Positions 55,784-64,000 of a stretch of 64,000 nt of DNA are shown here, piece by piece. This DNA is from CAVSMC01 sp963798655 (lineage in GTDB: Bacteria > Pseudomonadota > Gammaproteobacteria > Burkholderiales > Casimicrobiaceae), in NCBI GenBank assembly GCA_963798655.1, contig CAWCUH010000016.1, positions 124,001 through 188,000 on the forward strand, in the 5' to 3' direction. Position 1 is the first letter of the stretch. The number at the start of each line of letters is the position of its first letter. The translations under genes were made by a program, and so were the position numbers. The notes beneath the pieces were generated by a model. It was given only the letters and a program-made list of their open reading frames with translations, was not told the DNA's origin and made no database searches.

Positions 55784-57319
55784 ATGGCGAACGCCGTTCC
55801 TTCGACCGCGACGGTCGCCGTCATCGGCGCCGGCGCAATGGGCTCGGGCATCGCGCAGGTCGCCGCACAGCACGGCCATCGCGTGCAGCTTCACGACACG
55901 CGCTTCGGTGCCGCCGACGCGGCGAAGCGCGCGATCGGCGACACGCTCGCGAAGCTGGTCGCGAAGGCGCGGATGTCGCAAGCCGACCGTGACGCGACGC
56001 TCGCGCGGATCAGCACCGTCGGCACGCTCGCCGACACCTGCGTGGCCGCGCTGGTGATCGAGGCGATCGTCGAGGAGATCGAGGCGAAGCGCGAGCTCGT
56101 CGCGCTGCTCGAGAACGTCGTGTCGCCGCAGTGCATTGTCGCGACGAACACGTCGTCGTTGTCGGTGACGGCGATCGCGCGCGGCGCAAAGCGGCCCGAG
56201 CGCATCGTCGGCATGCATTTCTTCAATCCGGCGCCGCTGATGCCGCTGGTCGAGGTCGTCAGCGGGCTCGCGACCGAGCGCGCGATTGCCGAGACGGTGT
56301 TCGCCACGGCGAGCGCGTGGGGCAAGATGCCCGTGTACGCGACGTCGACGCCGGGATTCATCGTCAATCGTTGCGCGCGGCCGTATTACGCCGAGGCGCT
56401 GCGGCTTCTCGCCGAGCGCGCTGCCGATGCGGCGACGATCGACGCGGTGATGCGCGACGCCGGCGGATTCAGGATGGGGCCGTTCGAGCTGATGGACATG
56501 ATCGGCCACGACGTCAACTTCACGGTGACCAAGAGCGTCTGGGAGGCGTACTTCCACGATCCGCGCTACGCGCCGTCGGTGATCCAGCAGGAGCTCGTCG
56601 CCGCCGGATTCCTCGGACGCAAGAGTGGGCGCGGCTTCTTCGACTACGCGAGCGGCGCGGGCGCGCCGGCGGCGCGCAGCGAACCGGCGCGGCCGCGTCC
56701 GGCGCGCGTCGTGCAGCGCGGCGAAGGCTCCGCGGTTACGCCGCTTGCGCGACGCTTCGAAGCCGCCGGTATCGCGCTCGATCACGCAGGCGCCGACGCG
56801 CGGTTCGCCGAAGGTGCGCTCGAGGTGGACGGCGCGTGGCTCGCGCTGTCCGACGGACGCACCGCGGGCGCACGCGCAGCCGCGGCCGGGCTGCGCGACG
56901 TCGTGCTGTGCGATCTCGCGCTCGATCACGCGACGACGCCGCGGCTTGCGATCGCGTGCGCCGACGGCTGCGGCGAAGCGGCGCTCGACGCCGTCGTCGG
57001 CGCATTGCAGGCAGCCGGCATCGCGGTATCGCGCTTCGACGACGTCGCCGGCCTCGCCGTGCTACGAACGGTGGCGATGCTCGCGAACGAGGCCTCCGAC
57101 GCCGTCATGCAGGGCGTCGCGCTCGCACCCGACGTCGATCTCGCGATGCGCAAGGGCGTCAGTTATCCGCGCGGCCCGCTCGAATGGGCCGACGGGCTCG
57201 GTGCACGCGCCGTCGTCGCCGTGTTGAACCATCTCGCCGCGCATTACGGCGAGGATCGTTACCGGGTGTCGCCGCTGCTCGTGCGCCGTGCGCTGACCGG
57301 AGCGCCGCTCAATGGGTGA
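55784..57319 (+). CDS. paaH: 3-hydroxyacyl-CoA dehydrogenase PaaH
   Basis: 511 residues. The NAD motif VIGAGAMGSGIAQVAA is at about 12-27. HFFNPAPLMPLVEVVSG and PGFIVNRCARPYYAEALRLL are the HAD signatures. A second C-terminal helical domain (about 300-505) makes the PaaH-type length. It oxidises 3-hydroxyadipyl-CoA. It starts four bases after paaG; its stop overlaps the paaI start. Confidence 0.93.
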   Translation: MANAVPSTATVAVIGAGAMGSGIAQVAAQHGHRVQLHDTRFGAADAAKRAIGDTLAKLVAKARMSQADRDATLARISTVGTLADTCVAALVIEAIVEEIEAKRELVALLENVVSPQCIVATNTSSLSVTAIARGAKRPERIVGMHFFNPAPLMPLVEVVSGLATERAIAETVFATASAWGKMPVYATSTPGFIVNRCARPYYAEALRLLAERAADAATIDAVMRDAGGFRMGPFELMDMIGHDVNFTVTKSVWEAYFHDPRYAPSVIQQELVAAGFLGRKSGRGFFDYASGAGAPAARSEPARPRPARVVQRGEGSAVTPLARRFEAAGIALDHAGADARFAEGALEVDGAWLALSDGRTAGARAAAAGLRDVVLCDLALDHATTPRLAIACADGCGEAALDAVVGALQAAGIAVSRFDDVAGLAVLRTVAMLANEASDAVMQGVALAPDVDLAMRKGVSYPRGPLEWADGLGARAVVAVLNHLAAHYGEDRYRVSPLLVRRALTGAPLNG

Positions 57320-57767
57320 GCATCATCCGGCGATCCCGGCGGCCGATGCACAGGCGCTCGCCGAACGCGTCGCCGCCCGGATGTGGTCGCGCGACGACGC
57401 CTCGCAGAAGCTCGGCATGCATATCGTTCGCGTCGCACCCGGTCACGCGCAGCTCGCGATGACGGTGCGCGCCGACATGCTGAACGGCCACGCGATCTGC
57501 CACGGCGGATTCATCTTCACGCTCGCCGACAGCGCGTTCGCCTACGCGTGCAACAGCTACAATCAGGTCACCGTCGCATCCGGCTGCGCGATCGATTTCC
57601 TTGCGCCGGCGCGCGAAGGCGACGTGCTGAGCGCATCGGGACGCGAAGTGTCGGCGAGCGGGCGCACCGGCGTCTACGACATCGACGTGACGAACCAGCG
57701 CGGCGAGCGGATCGCGCTGTTGCGCGGCAAGAGCTACCGCATCAAGGGGCACGTCGTCGAACCGTGA
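57312..57767 (+). CDS. paaI: Acyl-CoA thioesterase PaaI
   Basis: 151 residues of the hotdog fold. The HotDog motif GHAICHGGFIFTLADSAFAYACNSY is central. PaaI hydrolyses stalled CoA intermediates of the pathway. ATG 57312 overlaps the paaH TGA by eight bases. Confidence 0.94.
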   Translation: MGEHHPAIPAADAQALAERVAARMWSRDDASQKLGMHIVRVAPGHAQLAMTVRADMLNGHAICHGGFIFTLADSAFAYACNSYNQVTVASGCAIDFLAPAREGDVLSASGREVSASGRTGVYDIDVTNQRGERIALLRGKSYRIKGHVVEP

Positions 57768-57780
57768 CCGGAGGAACGCG

Positions 57781-59089
57781 ATGACCGTCAAGCGACCCGC
57801 TGCCGGCGACCTCGAGCCGATTGAAACGGCCAGCGCGAGCGCGCTCGCCGCGCTGCAGCTCGAGCGGCTCAAATGGTCGCTCGCGCACGCGTACGAAAAC
57901 GTCGCGCACTACCGCCAGAAGTTCGACGCGGCCGGCGTGAAGCCGTCCGACATGAAATCGCTCGCCGATCTCGCGAAGTTTCCGTACACGACGAAGAGCG
58001 ACCTGCGCGACAACTATCCGTTCGGCATGTTCGCCGTGCCGCGCGAGCAGGTCGTCCGCGTTCACGCGTCGTCCGGAACGACGGGCAAGCCGACGGTCGT
58101 CGGCTACACGGCGCGCGACATCGACACGTGGGCCACGGTGATGGCGCGCTCGATCCGCGCGGCCGGCGGGCGTCGCGGCGACATCGTTCATGTCGCGTAC
58201 GGCTACGGGCTCTTCACCGGCGGACTCGGCGCGCACTACGGCGCCGAGAGGCTCGGCTGCACGGTGATACCGATGTCCGGCGGCATGACGGAACGGCAAG
58301 TGCAGCTGATCGCCGATTTCAGGCCCGACATCATCATGGTGACGCCGTCGTACATGCTCGCGATCTGCGAGGAGATGGAGCGGCAGGGAATGGATCCGCG
58401 CGCGTCGTCGCTACGCATCGGCATCTTCGGCGCCGAGCCGTGGACGCCGACGATGCGCGAGGCGATCGAAGCGAAGCTCGCCATGGACGCGATCGACATC
58501 TACGGACTGTCGGAGGTGATCGGGCCCGGCGTCGCGCAGGAATGCATCGAGACCAAGGACGGGCTCACGGTCTGGGAGGACCACTTCTATCCGGAGATCA
58601 TCGATCCGAAAACGGCCGAGGTGCTGCCCGAAGGCGAGAAGGGCGAGCTCGTGTTCACGTCGCTCACGAAGGAGGCGATGCCGGTGATCCGCTATCGGAC
58701 GCGAGACTTGACGCGACTGCTGCCGCCGAGCGCACGATCGATGCGGCGAATCGAGAAGATCACCGGTCGCTCCGACGACATGCTGATCATCCGCGGCGTG
58801 AACCTGTTCCCGACGCAGGTCGAGGAGCTGATCCTGCGCGACGATGCGCTCGCGCCGCACTACCAGATCGAGGTCACGCGGCCGCAGCATCTCGACGAGG
58901 TCGCCGTGCTGGTCGAGCGATCGCCCGCCGTCGGCTCCGCCGATGGCGAAGCGGCGGCCGGGCCGGCTCGCGCACCGGATCAAGGCGATGATCGGCATCA
59001 GCGCCGACGTGCGCGTCGTCGCGCCCGGCGGCATCGAGCGCTCGCTCGGCAAGGCGAAACGCGTCGTCGACAAGCGGCCGAAAGGGTAG
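57781..59089 (+). CDS. paaK: Phenylacetate-CoA ligase (C-terminus frameshifted)
   Basis: About 435 residues when repaired. The P-loop-like AMP-binding motif HASSGTTGKPTVVGYT is at about 96-111, YGLSEVIGPGVAQECIETKDGL near 240-261 and RYRTRDLTRLLPPS near 304. One G appears extra in GGG 58960-58962. Before it the frame is normal, and the standard PaaK end LAHRIKAMIGISADVRVV...GGIERSLGKAKRVVDKRPKG lies in the shifted frame, stopping at TAG 59089. As written the frame runs to 59124 with an Arg-rich end. Activates phenylacetate as the first pathway step. Confidence 0.92.
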
Positions 59090-59117
59090 GGCGACGCTCG
59101 GCGGTTCGGTCCGCGTG

Positions 59118-61783
59118 CCGTTAGCAACGCCCTGCAGCGTGGACGCAAGCGCCTGCTCGACATCGATCGAGCGACCCTGTCGCCACGCATCGTCGAATGC
59201 CGCGCGTCGCCGGACGCGGCACGCGCGTCGGCAACCGAGCGATCGTGATCGGGCCGCTCGGACGGCGCGAGCGGCGCACCGAGCTCCTCGCGCATCCGCT
59301 CGACCGCACCCCACAGGAGGGCCGCACCTTGCGGATCACGACGGGCGCAGGCCGCGGCGAGCCATTGCATCGACGCGGCGATGCCGAATCGGTCCTTCAA
59401 TTGCCGATAGATCGCGAGGCTTTCGCAGTGCAGCTCGTATGCGCCTGCGTAGTCGCCGCGCGCAGCGGCAAGCTGACCGAGGCTGTTGAGCGACTTCGCA
59501 GTCGCTTCCCGATCGCGGAGCTCGCGGTAGATGCGCAGGCTTTCCTGCAGCAGCGCGCTGGCCTGCGCGTGATCGCCGCCGTGGCGCGCCGTCACGCCCA
59601 GCCCGTGCAGCGCACCGGCGATGCCCGAGCGATCGCCGAGCTCGCGACAGATCGCGAGACTCTCGTCGTACAGCGCTCGCGCGGCTTCGTGATCGCCGTG
59701 GTGGCTTTCGAGGTTGCCGAGGCTTCGAATCGCGTTCGCGACGTGCGTCAGGTCGCCGAGCTCACGGAAGATCGCGAGACTCTCGTTGTTCAGCGCTCGC
59801 GCCGACGCGTGGTCGCCCTGGATCATCGCGAGGCTCGCGAGATGAATCAGCGACACGGCAACGCCCCAGCGATCGCCGAGCTCGCGGTCGATCGCCAAAC
59901 TCTCCTCGTGGAGCTGGCGGGCGCTTCGGTAGTCGCCCTGCTCGTACGCGAGAAGCCCCTGGTTGTTCAGCACCGCACCCACACCCTTGCGGTCGCCGAG
60001 TTCGCGCCGGATCGCGACGCTTTGTTCATAGAACGTCGTCGCCGCCGGATAGTCGCCTTGCTTCCAGGCCAATATGCCGGACCAGTTGAGCGCTCGCGCG
60101 CGCGTCGCGGCGGTGGCGGTGGAAGCCGCGCCGAGGAGCTTCGCGAACCAGCCGCGGCCCTCGCCGAGATAGCCGCGCACGAGCCAGAAGCGCGCGACCG
60201 CGCTCGCGAGTTGGAGGCCGCGCTCGCCGTCGCGAAACATCGCGGTCGAGCGCGTCAGCGCCGCGCGCAGGTTGTCGTGCTCGGTCTCGAGCCGATCGAG
60301 CCACGCCTGCTGGGCGCTGCCCGTCAGCTGTGGCTCCGCCTCGTTCGCAAGCGCAAGGAAGTACGCGAGGTGGCGCTCGTAGCAGGGCGCGCCGTCGGAC
60401 AGCGCGTGCAGCCGCTCCGCCGCGTATTGCTGAACCGTCTCGAGCAGCCGGTAGCGCGTCGTGCCGTCGCGCTCGTCGACGACGACGAGGCTCTTGTCGA
60501 CGAGCGCCGCGACGAGCTCGATCACGTCGCGCGCATCGACCGTTTCGCCGGCACAGACCCGCTCCGCGGCTTCGAGCGTAAAGCCCCCGACGAACGCCGA
60601 TATCGCGCAGAACAGCGCCTTTTCGGGCTCGCTCAAGCAGGTCGAAGCTCCAGTCGATCGCAGCACGCAGCGTCTGCTGGCGCAGCGGCAGCGTGCGCGA
60701 CGGTTCCGACAGCATCGCCAGGCGCTGGTCGAGCCGGCGGTCGATGTCTTCGATCGACATCGATCGCACGCGTGCCGCCGCGAGCTCGATCGCGAGCGCG
60801 ATGCCGTCGAGACGTCGGCAGATGTTCGCGATGGCCGCGCTGTTCTGATCCGTCACCGCGAAATGCGGCCGGTGAAGCCGCACGCGCTCCTCGAAGAGTC
60901 GTACCGACTCGCAATCGACGACGGCCTTCGCGTCGGCGTCGCTTTGCGTGCCCGGAATCGACAGCGATGGCACGCGATAGGTCGCCTCGCCGCGAATCCC
61001 CAACCGCTCGCGGCTCGTGACGAGCGTCGCGACGTCGGGGCATTCGCGTAGCAGCGCGTCGACGAGCTGCGCGCACGCGGCGAGCAGGTGCTCGGCGTTG
61101 TCGAGCACGAGAAGCAGGTGCTTCATCCGCAGATGGTCGATCAGCGTTTCGGCGAGCCGCCTGCCGGGCTGCTCCTTCAGGCCGAGCGCGCTCATCGCCG
61201 CTTGCGGCACGAGATCGGGATCGCGCACCGGCGCAAGCTCGACCAGACACGCGCCGTCGCCGTAGTTCGCCCCCGCGGCGCCCGCGGCGCGTAGCGCGAG
61301 TCGCGTCTTGCCGACGCCGCCGGTGCCGGTGAGCGTCAACACGCGGTTGCGCGACAGGAGCTCGAGCACCTCGGCGACCTCGCGGCCGCGGCCGATGAAC
61401 GACGTCAGCGGTTCGGGAAGCCTCGCACGTGCGCGCATATCGGCCGCATGGGACGCCGGACTTTCCGGCAGGCGAACGACCGGTCCCGAGAACCGATAGC
61501 CGCGTCGCGCGAGCGTCTCGAGCCAGTGCCCGGCGCCCGGCACATCGGCGAGCGCGCGGCGGATTGCAAGGATCTGCACGGCGAGATTGCTCTCCTCGAC
61601 GATCACGTCGGGCCACGCCGCTTCGATGATGCGCGACTTCGGCACGTAGTTCGGGGCGGAGCGCACCAGCACGCTCAACACGGCGACCGCTCTCTTGCCG
61701 AGGCGAATGGGCACGCCCGCGCGCGTGACGACGCACGCGTCGGCGTCGAGAAGCAGAGGGCCGACTTCGTAGGTCTCGGTCAT
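59118..61783 (-). CDS. Winged-helix / STAND-ATPase / TPR transcriptional regulator (frameshifted)
   Basis: About 880 residues when repaired. An OmpR-type winged helix (about 5-100, VGPLLLDADACVVTRAGVPIRLGKRAVAVLSVLVR in outline) is followed by a P-loop NTPase with TLTGTGGVGKTRLA (Walker A) and LLLVLDNAEHL (Walker B). About ten TPR-like repeats with the unit SLAIDRELGDRWGVA close it. An extra base at AA 60635-60636 divides it into two frames; the repaired joint reads AIDWSFDLLSEPEKALF. The C-terminal 40 residues are uncertain around 59200. Convergent with paaK, so a paa role is plausible but unproven. Confidence 0.72.
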
Positions 61784-61956
61784 GCCAGGCTTCGACGACG
61801 ACGCGCGGACGATGGGTTCGAGTAACGCCGCGGGACGCGAGGCAGCCGGCCCGCAGCGACTGGCTTCCAGTTTAAGAACAATTTAAGGGGTTTCTCAAGA
61901 CTCCGGGCAGGCAACGGCGGAAGCTTTCCTCGCGCAATGCGGATCAAGGAGGCTCC

Positions 61957-62268
61957 ATGACGCTGCGAAAGATTGTGCACCGCGTGCTGGATTCGGGCTT
62001 GCCGGGCGCGCTAAGCGCCGTTGCGGCGATGTTCGGCTTCGTCCTGATCGGGTATGGGCTCGCGCAACCGCCCGAGCAGGGCTTCCCGTCGGCCGGCGAG
62101 GTCATTGCGGCGGCGCCGAGCGACAACACGACCGAGCGCTCGGACCCTGCAATTGCCGCCGCGCCGCGAGCGGTAGCGACGGATTCGCAAAAACCCGTGG
62201 ACGCGCTCGACGCGCCCCGGGAATGCGCACCGGACCAAGGAATTGACGATGCCTGCACCTTCAACTGA
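61957..62268 (+). CDS. Small single-helix membrane or exported protein
   Basis: 103 residues. One hydrophobic segment (about 15-35, PGALSAVAAMFGFVLIGYGLA) and a hydrophilic tail rich in Ala, Asp and Pro. ATG 61957 follows an AAGGAGGCTCC ribosome site, a strong support for coding. No family recognised. It overlaps the next small gene by about 20 bases. Confidence 0.5.
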   Translation: MTLRKIVHRVLDSGLPGALSAVAAMFGFVLIGYGLAQPPEQGFPSAGEVIAAAPSDNTTERSDPAIAAAPRAVATDSQKPVDALDAPRECAPDQGIDDACTFN

Positions 62269-62566
62269 CCGAAGTCGCGGCGGCGACCGCGTGTCGCGTT
62301 ATCCGTATGGCGTGCCGTCCGCGCGCAAGGAGCGTCTGCTGCACGAGCTCGGTCCGGGCGCGGACGCATTCGGGGCGCTGCTCGCGGTGTGCGCCGCATG
62401 TCTGACGATGATCGCGGTCGGCTTGGCAAGTGTGGACCCGGTTTCCGAAGCTGCGACGTTGCCAGTCCGACTTGCCGAGCGAGTCAGGCAACCCAATGGG
62501 GAGTCAGCGCCCGTTCGACGAGATACAACCAGCGTTACGGCTCTGGGCACTCGCAGAGCTCGATGA
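62249..62566 (+). CDS. Small membrane protein
   Basis: About 105 residues from ATG 62249, with a hydrophobic segment AFGALLAVCAACLTMIAVGLASV at about 44-66 and basic flanks. The start overlaps the previous gene. Unrecognised; it may be a partner of the 61957 product. Confidence 0.4.
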   Translation: MPAPSTDRSRGGDRVSRYPYGVPSARKERLLHELGPGADAFGALLAVCAACLTMIAVGLASVDPVSEAATLPVRLAERVRQPNGESAPVRRDTTSVTALGTRRAR

Positions 62567-62683
62567 GCAAATCGTCGGGCCGCGCGATCATCACGTACTT
62601 GAACGTGCGCTCGTCCGGGTTACACTTCGCCATCAACCAGGCCGGATGCAAACGCGGATTCGAGGGCGTGTTGCACCAGACTG

Positions 62684-63172
62684 CTAGGGCAGATCGAACA
62701 GCCGGCGCAATCCGAGCGACGCCGCGAGGCAGACGAGCAGGTATCCGCTGTTGATCGCCGCGCGGAACGACCACGGCAGCTTCTCGAGGTTCATCCGTCC
62801 CGCCGAGCCGGCGAGCGCACCGACAGCGAGACAGACGAACCACGGCGTGAAGACGACAGCGGGGGAGCCGCGCACCAGCGTCGTAACGAGGTCGTGAACG
62901 GCGCCGCATACGGCGAACGTCGCAACCACCGCGAGCGCTGGTGGAAGCAGCCTTTGCAAGGCAGAGTGTACGTAGCGTGCGAGCGCGTAACCGAAGATCG
63001 GATTCCAGTAGCGCCAGAAGTTGGCGAACGAGCTTGCGCCAAACGAGCGCGCGAGCATGTTGCGCAGCGACCCTGCGGACCCGAGCGGCACGCCGTTTCG
63101 CCGGTGCACGTATTCAGCGAGCGTCACGACGCCTTCGCGGGACTCGAACACGCTTGGCGGATCATCGGTCAC
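62684..63172 (-). CDS. Small membrane protein with MBOAT-like signature
   Basis: 162 residues. After a soluble N-terminus (TDDPPSVFESREGVVTLAEYVHRRNGV), ANFWRYWNPIFGYALARYVHS and CGAVHDLV resemble the Trp-His membrane-embedded active region of MBOAT acyltransferases. There are about four helices in total, far fewer than a full MBOAT. GTG 63172 overlaps the upstream NTF2-like stop as GTGA, so the pair is co-translated. Enzyme activity cannot be claimed at this length. Confidence 0.5.
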   Translation of the reverse strand: MTDDPPSVFESREGVVTLAEYVHRRNGVPLGSAGSLRNMLARSFGASSFANFWRYWNPIFGYALARYVHSALQRLLPPALAVVATFAVCGAVHDLVTTLVRGSPAVVFTPWFVCLAVGALAGSAGRMNLEKLPWSFRAAINSGYLLVCLAASLGLRRLFDLP

Positions 63173-63600
63173 AGCGCGACGTGCGTGAAGCCGAGCGCGC
63201 GCAGGAATCCGATCGAGTCGACATAGACGTCCTTGCGGGCGACGAGACCCCCCGTGAAGGGAATCACGTCGACGCCGTTCCACGAGATCTCCTTTCCCGT
63301 CGGTTCCACGGTGACGGAGCCTCGACTGTACGGAGTGGCCAACGTGCCTGTCGCCGTCCACTCCTGCGTGACGACGTCGTCGCGTACGTATGTCCGGCGA
63401 GCCTCGAAGCGGATATCCGGGAACGCCGCCAAGACGCCTTTCACGATCTCGCGTATGGCGTCCTTGCCGACGCCCCTTCCGCCGCTGGTGTGGTTCTCGA
63501 AGACCGAGTCCTCGGTGTGCATTGCCACGATGGCCTGCACGTCGTGCGCGTTCCAGGCCTCGTTGTAAGCGGCAATCAGCTTTTCGAGAGGGTGTTGCAT
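63169..63600 (-). CDS. NTF2-like / SnoaL-type protein
   Basis: 143 residues of the SnoaL/nuclear transport factor 2 fold: LIAAYNEAWNAHDVQAIVAMHTEDSVFENH at the N-terminus and GKEISWNGVDVIPFTGGLVARKDVYVDSIGFLRALG at the end. These are small cyclases, hydrolases or ligand-binding proteins; no specific activity is evident. Translationally coupled to the membrane protein downstream. Confidence 0.85.
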   Translation of the reverse strand: MQHPLEKLIAAYNEAWNAHDVQAIVAMHTEDSVFENHTSGGRGVGKDAIREIVKGVLAAFPDIRFEARRTYVRDDVVTQEWTATGTLATPYSRGSVTVEPTGKEISWNGVDVIPFTGGLVARKDVYVDSIGFLRALGFTHVAL

Positions 63601-63713
63601 GGTGGAAATGCCTCCTTGATGGCATGCGCGCCGTGCCGCTGCCTTCGTGCAGGTTCAATGGCGCGCGAGTCGCATCAGCGAGCCATCGAACACCTCGAAT
63701 CCTAGCACTCCGG

Positions 63714-64000
63714 TTAGCGCTCCCTGCACAGCGACACCACGAGCTCGCGCAGCCAGCGGTTTCCGGCATCGCCGGCGAAACGCGCCGCCCAATGCACGCT
63801 GACGTCGAACGCGGGCAGTCCGACGCGCGAGCGCCACACCGTGTAGTCGCCCATCGTCTCGAACGCCTCGAACAGCCGCTGCGGCATGATGACCGCGAGA
63901 TCGGTTTCGGCGAGGATCGGCGGCAGCACCATGAAGTGCGGGATCGATAGCCGCACGCGGCGCGACAAGCCGAGCGCGTCGAGCGCGCGTGCCGTCGCCG
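63714..64000 (-). CDS. LysR-family regulator, C-terminal part (partial)
   Basis: The gene continues beyond the window. The visible 94 codons read as the end of a LysR substrate-binding domain: LSIPHFMVLPPILAETDLAVIMPQRLFEAF (outline) and VSVHWAARFAGDAGNRWLRELV are the usual closing strands and helix. It is the distal part of the regulator; its DNA-binding domain and target are outside. Confidence 0.85.
   Translation of the reverse strand, partial: ATARALDALGLSRRVRLSIPHFMVLPPILAETDLAVIMPQRLFEAFETMGDYTVWRSRVGLPAFDVSVHWAARFAGDAGNRWLRELVVSLCRER

Noticed and set aside
62535..62633. 32-codon minus-strand frame MAKCNPDERTFKYVMIARPDDLLIELCECPEP-like
   Set aside because: Reads like a protein but has no clear ribosome site and lies in the gap after the small plus-strand gene; could be a remnant, not supportable as a gene.
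1..64000. rRNA, tRNA, integrase, IS element or phage genes
   Set aside because: Looked for on both strands by eye; none seen, so the repeat palindromes have no mobilising gene within the window.

Overview
The window is a very GC-rich (by eye about 70%), densely packed bacterial chromosome segment. Gene content points to a betaproteobacterium of Burkholderiales type, probably from soil: a complete paa phenylacetate operon with PaaX and an ALDH-only PaaN, a Bug/TctC-type solute-binding protein, the sulfoacetaldehyde genes sauS-xsc, GWWWN-repeat secreted proteins, and SRPBCC, DUF3096 and DUF3597 proteins. No rRNA, tRNA, CRISPR array, integrase, transposase or phage gene was seen.

Layout. 1-2638: tail of a TreY-like gene, a geranylgeranyl-reductase-type flavoprotein, and a secreted GWWWN-repeat protein. 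2858-12970: a KefB/C-type antiporter, a hybrid PAS histidine kinase, and a sugar ABC transporter (binding protein and two permeases, no ATPase) overlapping a class III cyclase/ATPase/TPR protein. 12967-16198: sulfoacetaldehyde dehydrogenase (sauS) and sulfoacetaldehyde acetyltransferase (xsc). 16211-26438: four head-to-tail minus-strand genes with overlapping stops and starts, all for exported proteins: a beta-propeller protein, a giant Ig-repeat protein, a lipoprotein and a zinc-phospholipase-C/P1-nuclease-like protein. This is the most novel-looking unit. 26827-34668: DUF3096 protein, gpmA, DUF3597 protein, cupin, ATP-dependent DNA ligase, a stress-type protein, an MFS transporter with a folded RNA leader, a D-2-hydroxyacid dehydrogenase and an SRPBCC protein. 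34975-40609: a second SRPBCC gene joined to the tail of a deleted alcohol dehydrogenase, pcm, a Cys-rich copper-storage-like protein, then phosphotransferase, acyl-CoA dehydrogenase and SDR genes. 40736-48071: serC-serA, dodecin, the ergothioneine genes egtB-egtD, a zinc-ribbon membrane protein, a Bug protein and a menA/ubiA-type prenyltransferase. 48235-61783: a poly-Asp/poly-Gly microprotein, paaX, paaABCDE, paaN, paaG, paaH, paaI, paaK, and a large winged-helix/ATPase/TPR regulator. 61957-64000: small membrane proteins, an NTF2-like protein and the end of a LysR regulator.

The paa cluster carries out phenylacetate to phenylacetyl-CoA (PaaK), ring epoxidation (PaaABCDE), ring cleavage and aldehyde oxidation (PaaN), then beta-oxidation-like steps (PaaG, PaaH) with a PaaI thioesterase. 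PaaX and a promoter/operator lie between paaX and paaA.

Two cross-cutting observations. First, palindromes built on GAGGGTCAGAGT, and another built on AATAGGGGACAGACC, sit exactly at gene 3' ends and often supply or touch the stop codon. Second, about a dozen genes are broken by single-base frameshifts, most of them +1. This suggests residual indel errors in the assembly, so the broken genes are annotated here as whole genes with the shift positions given.
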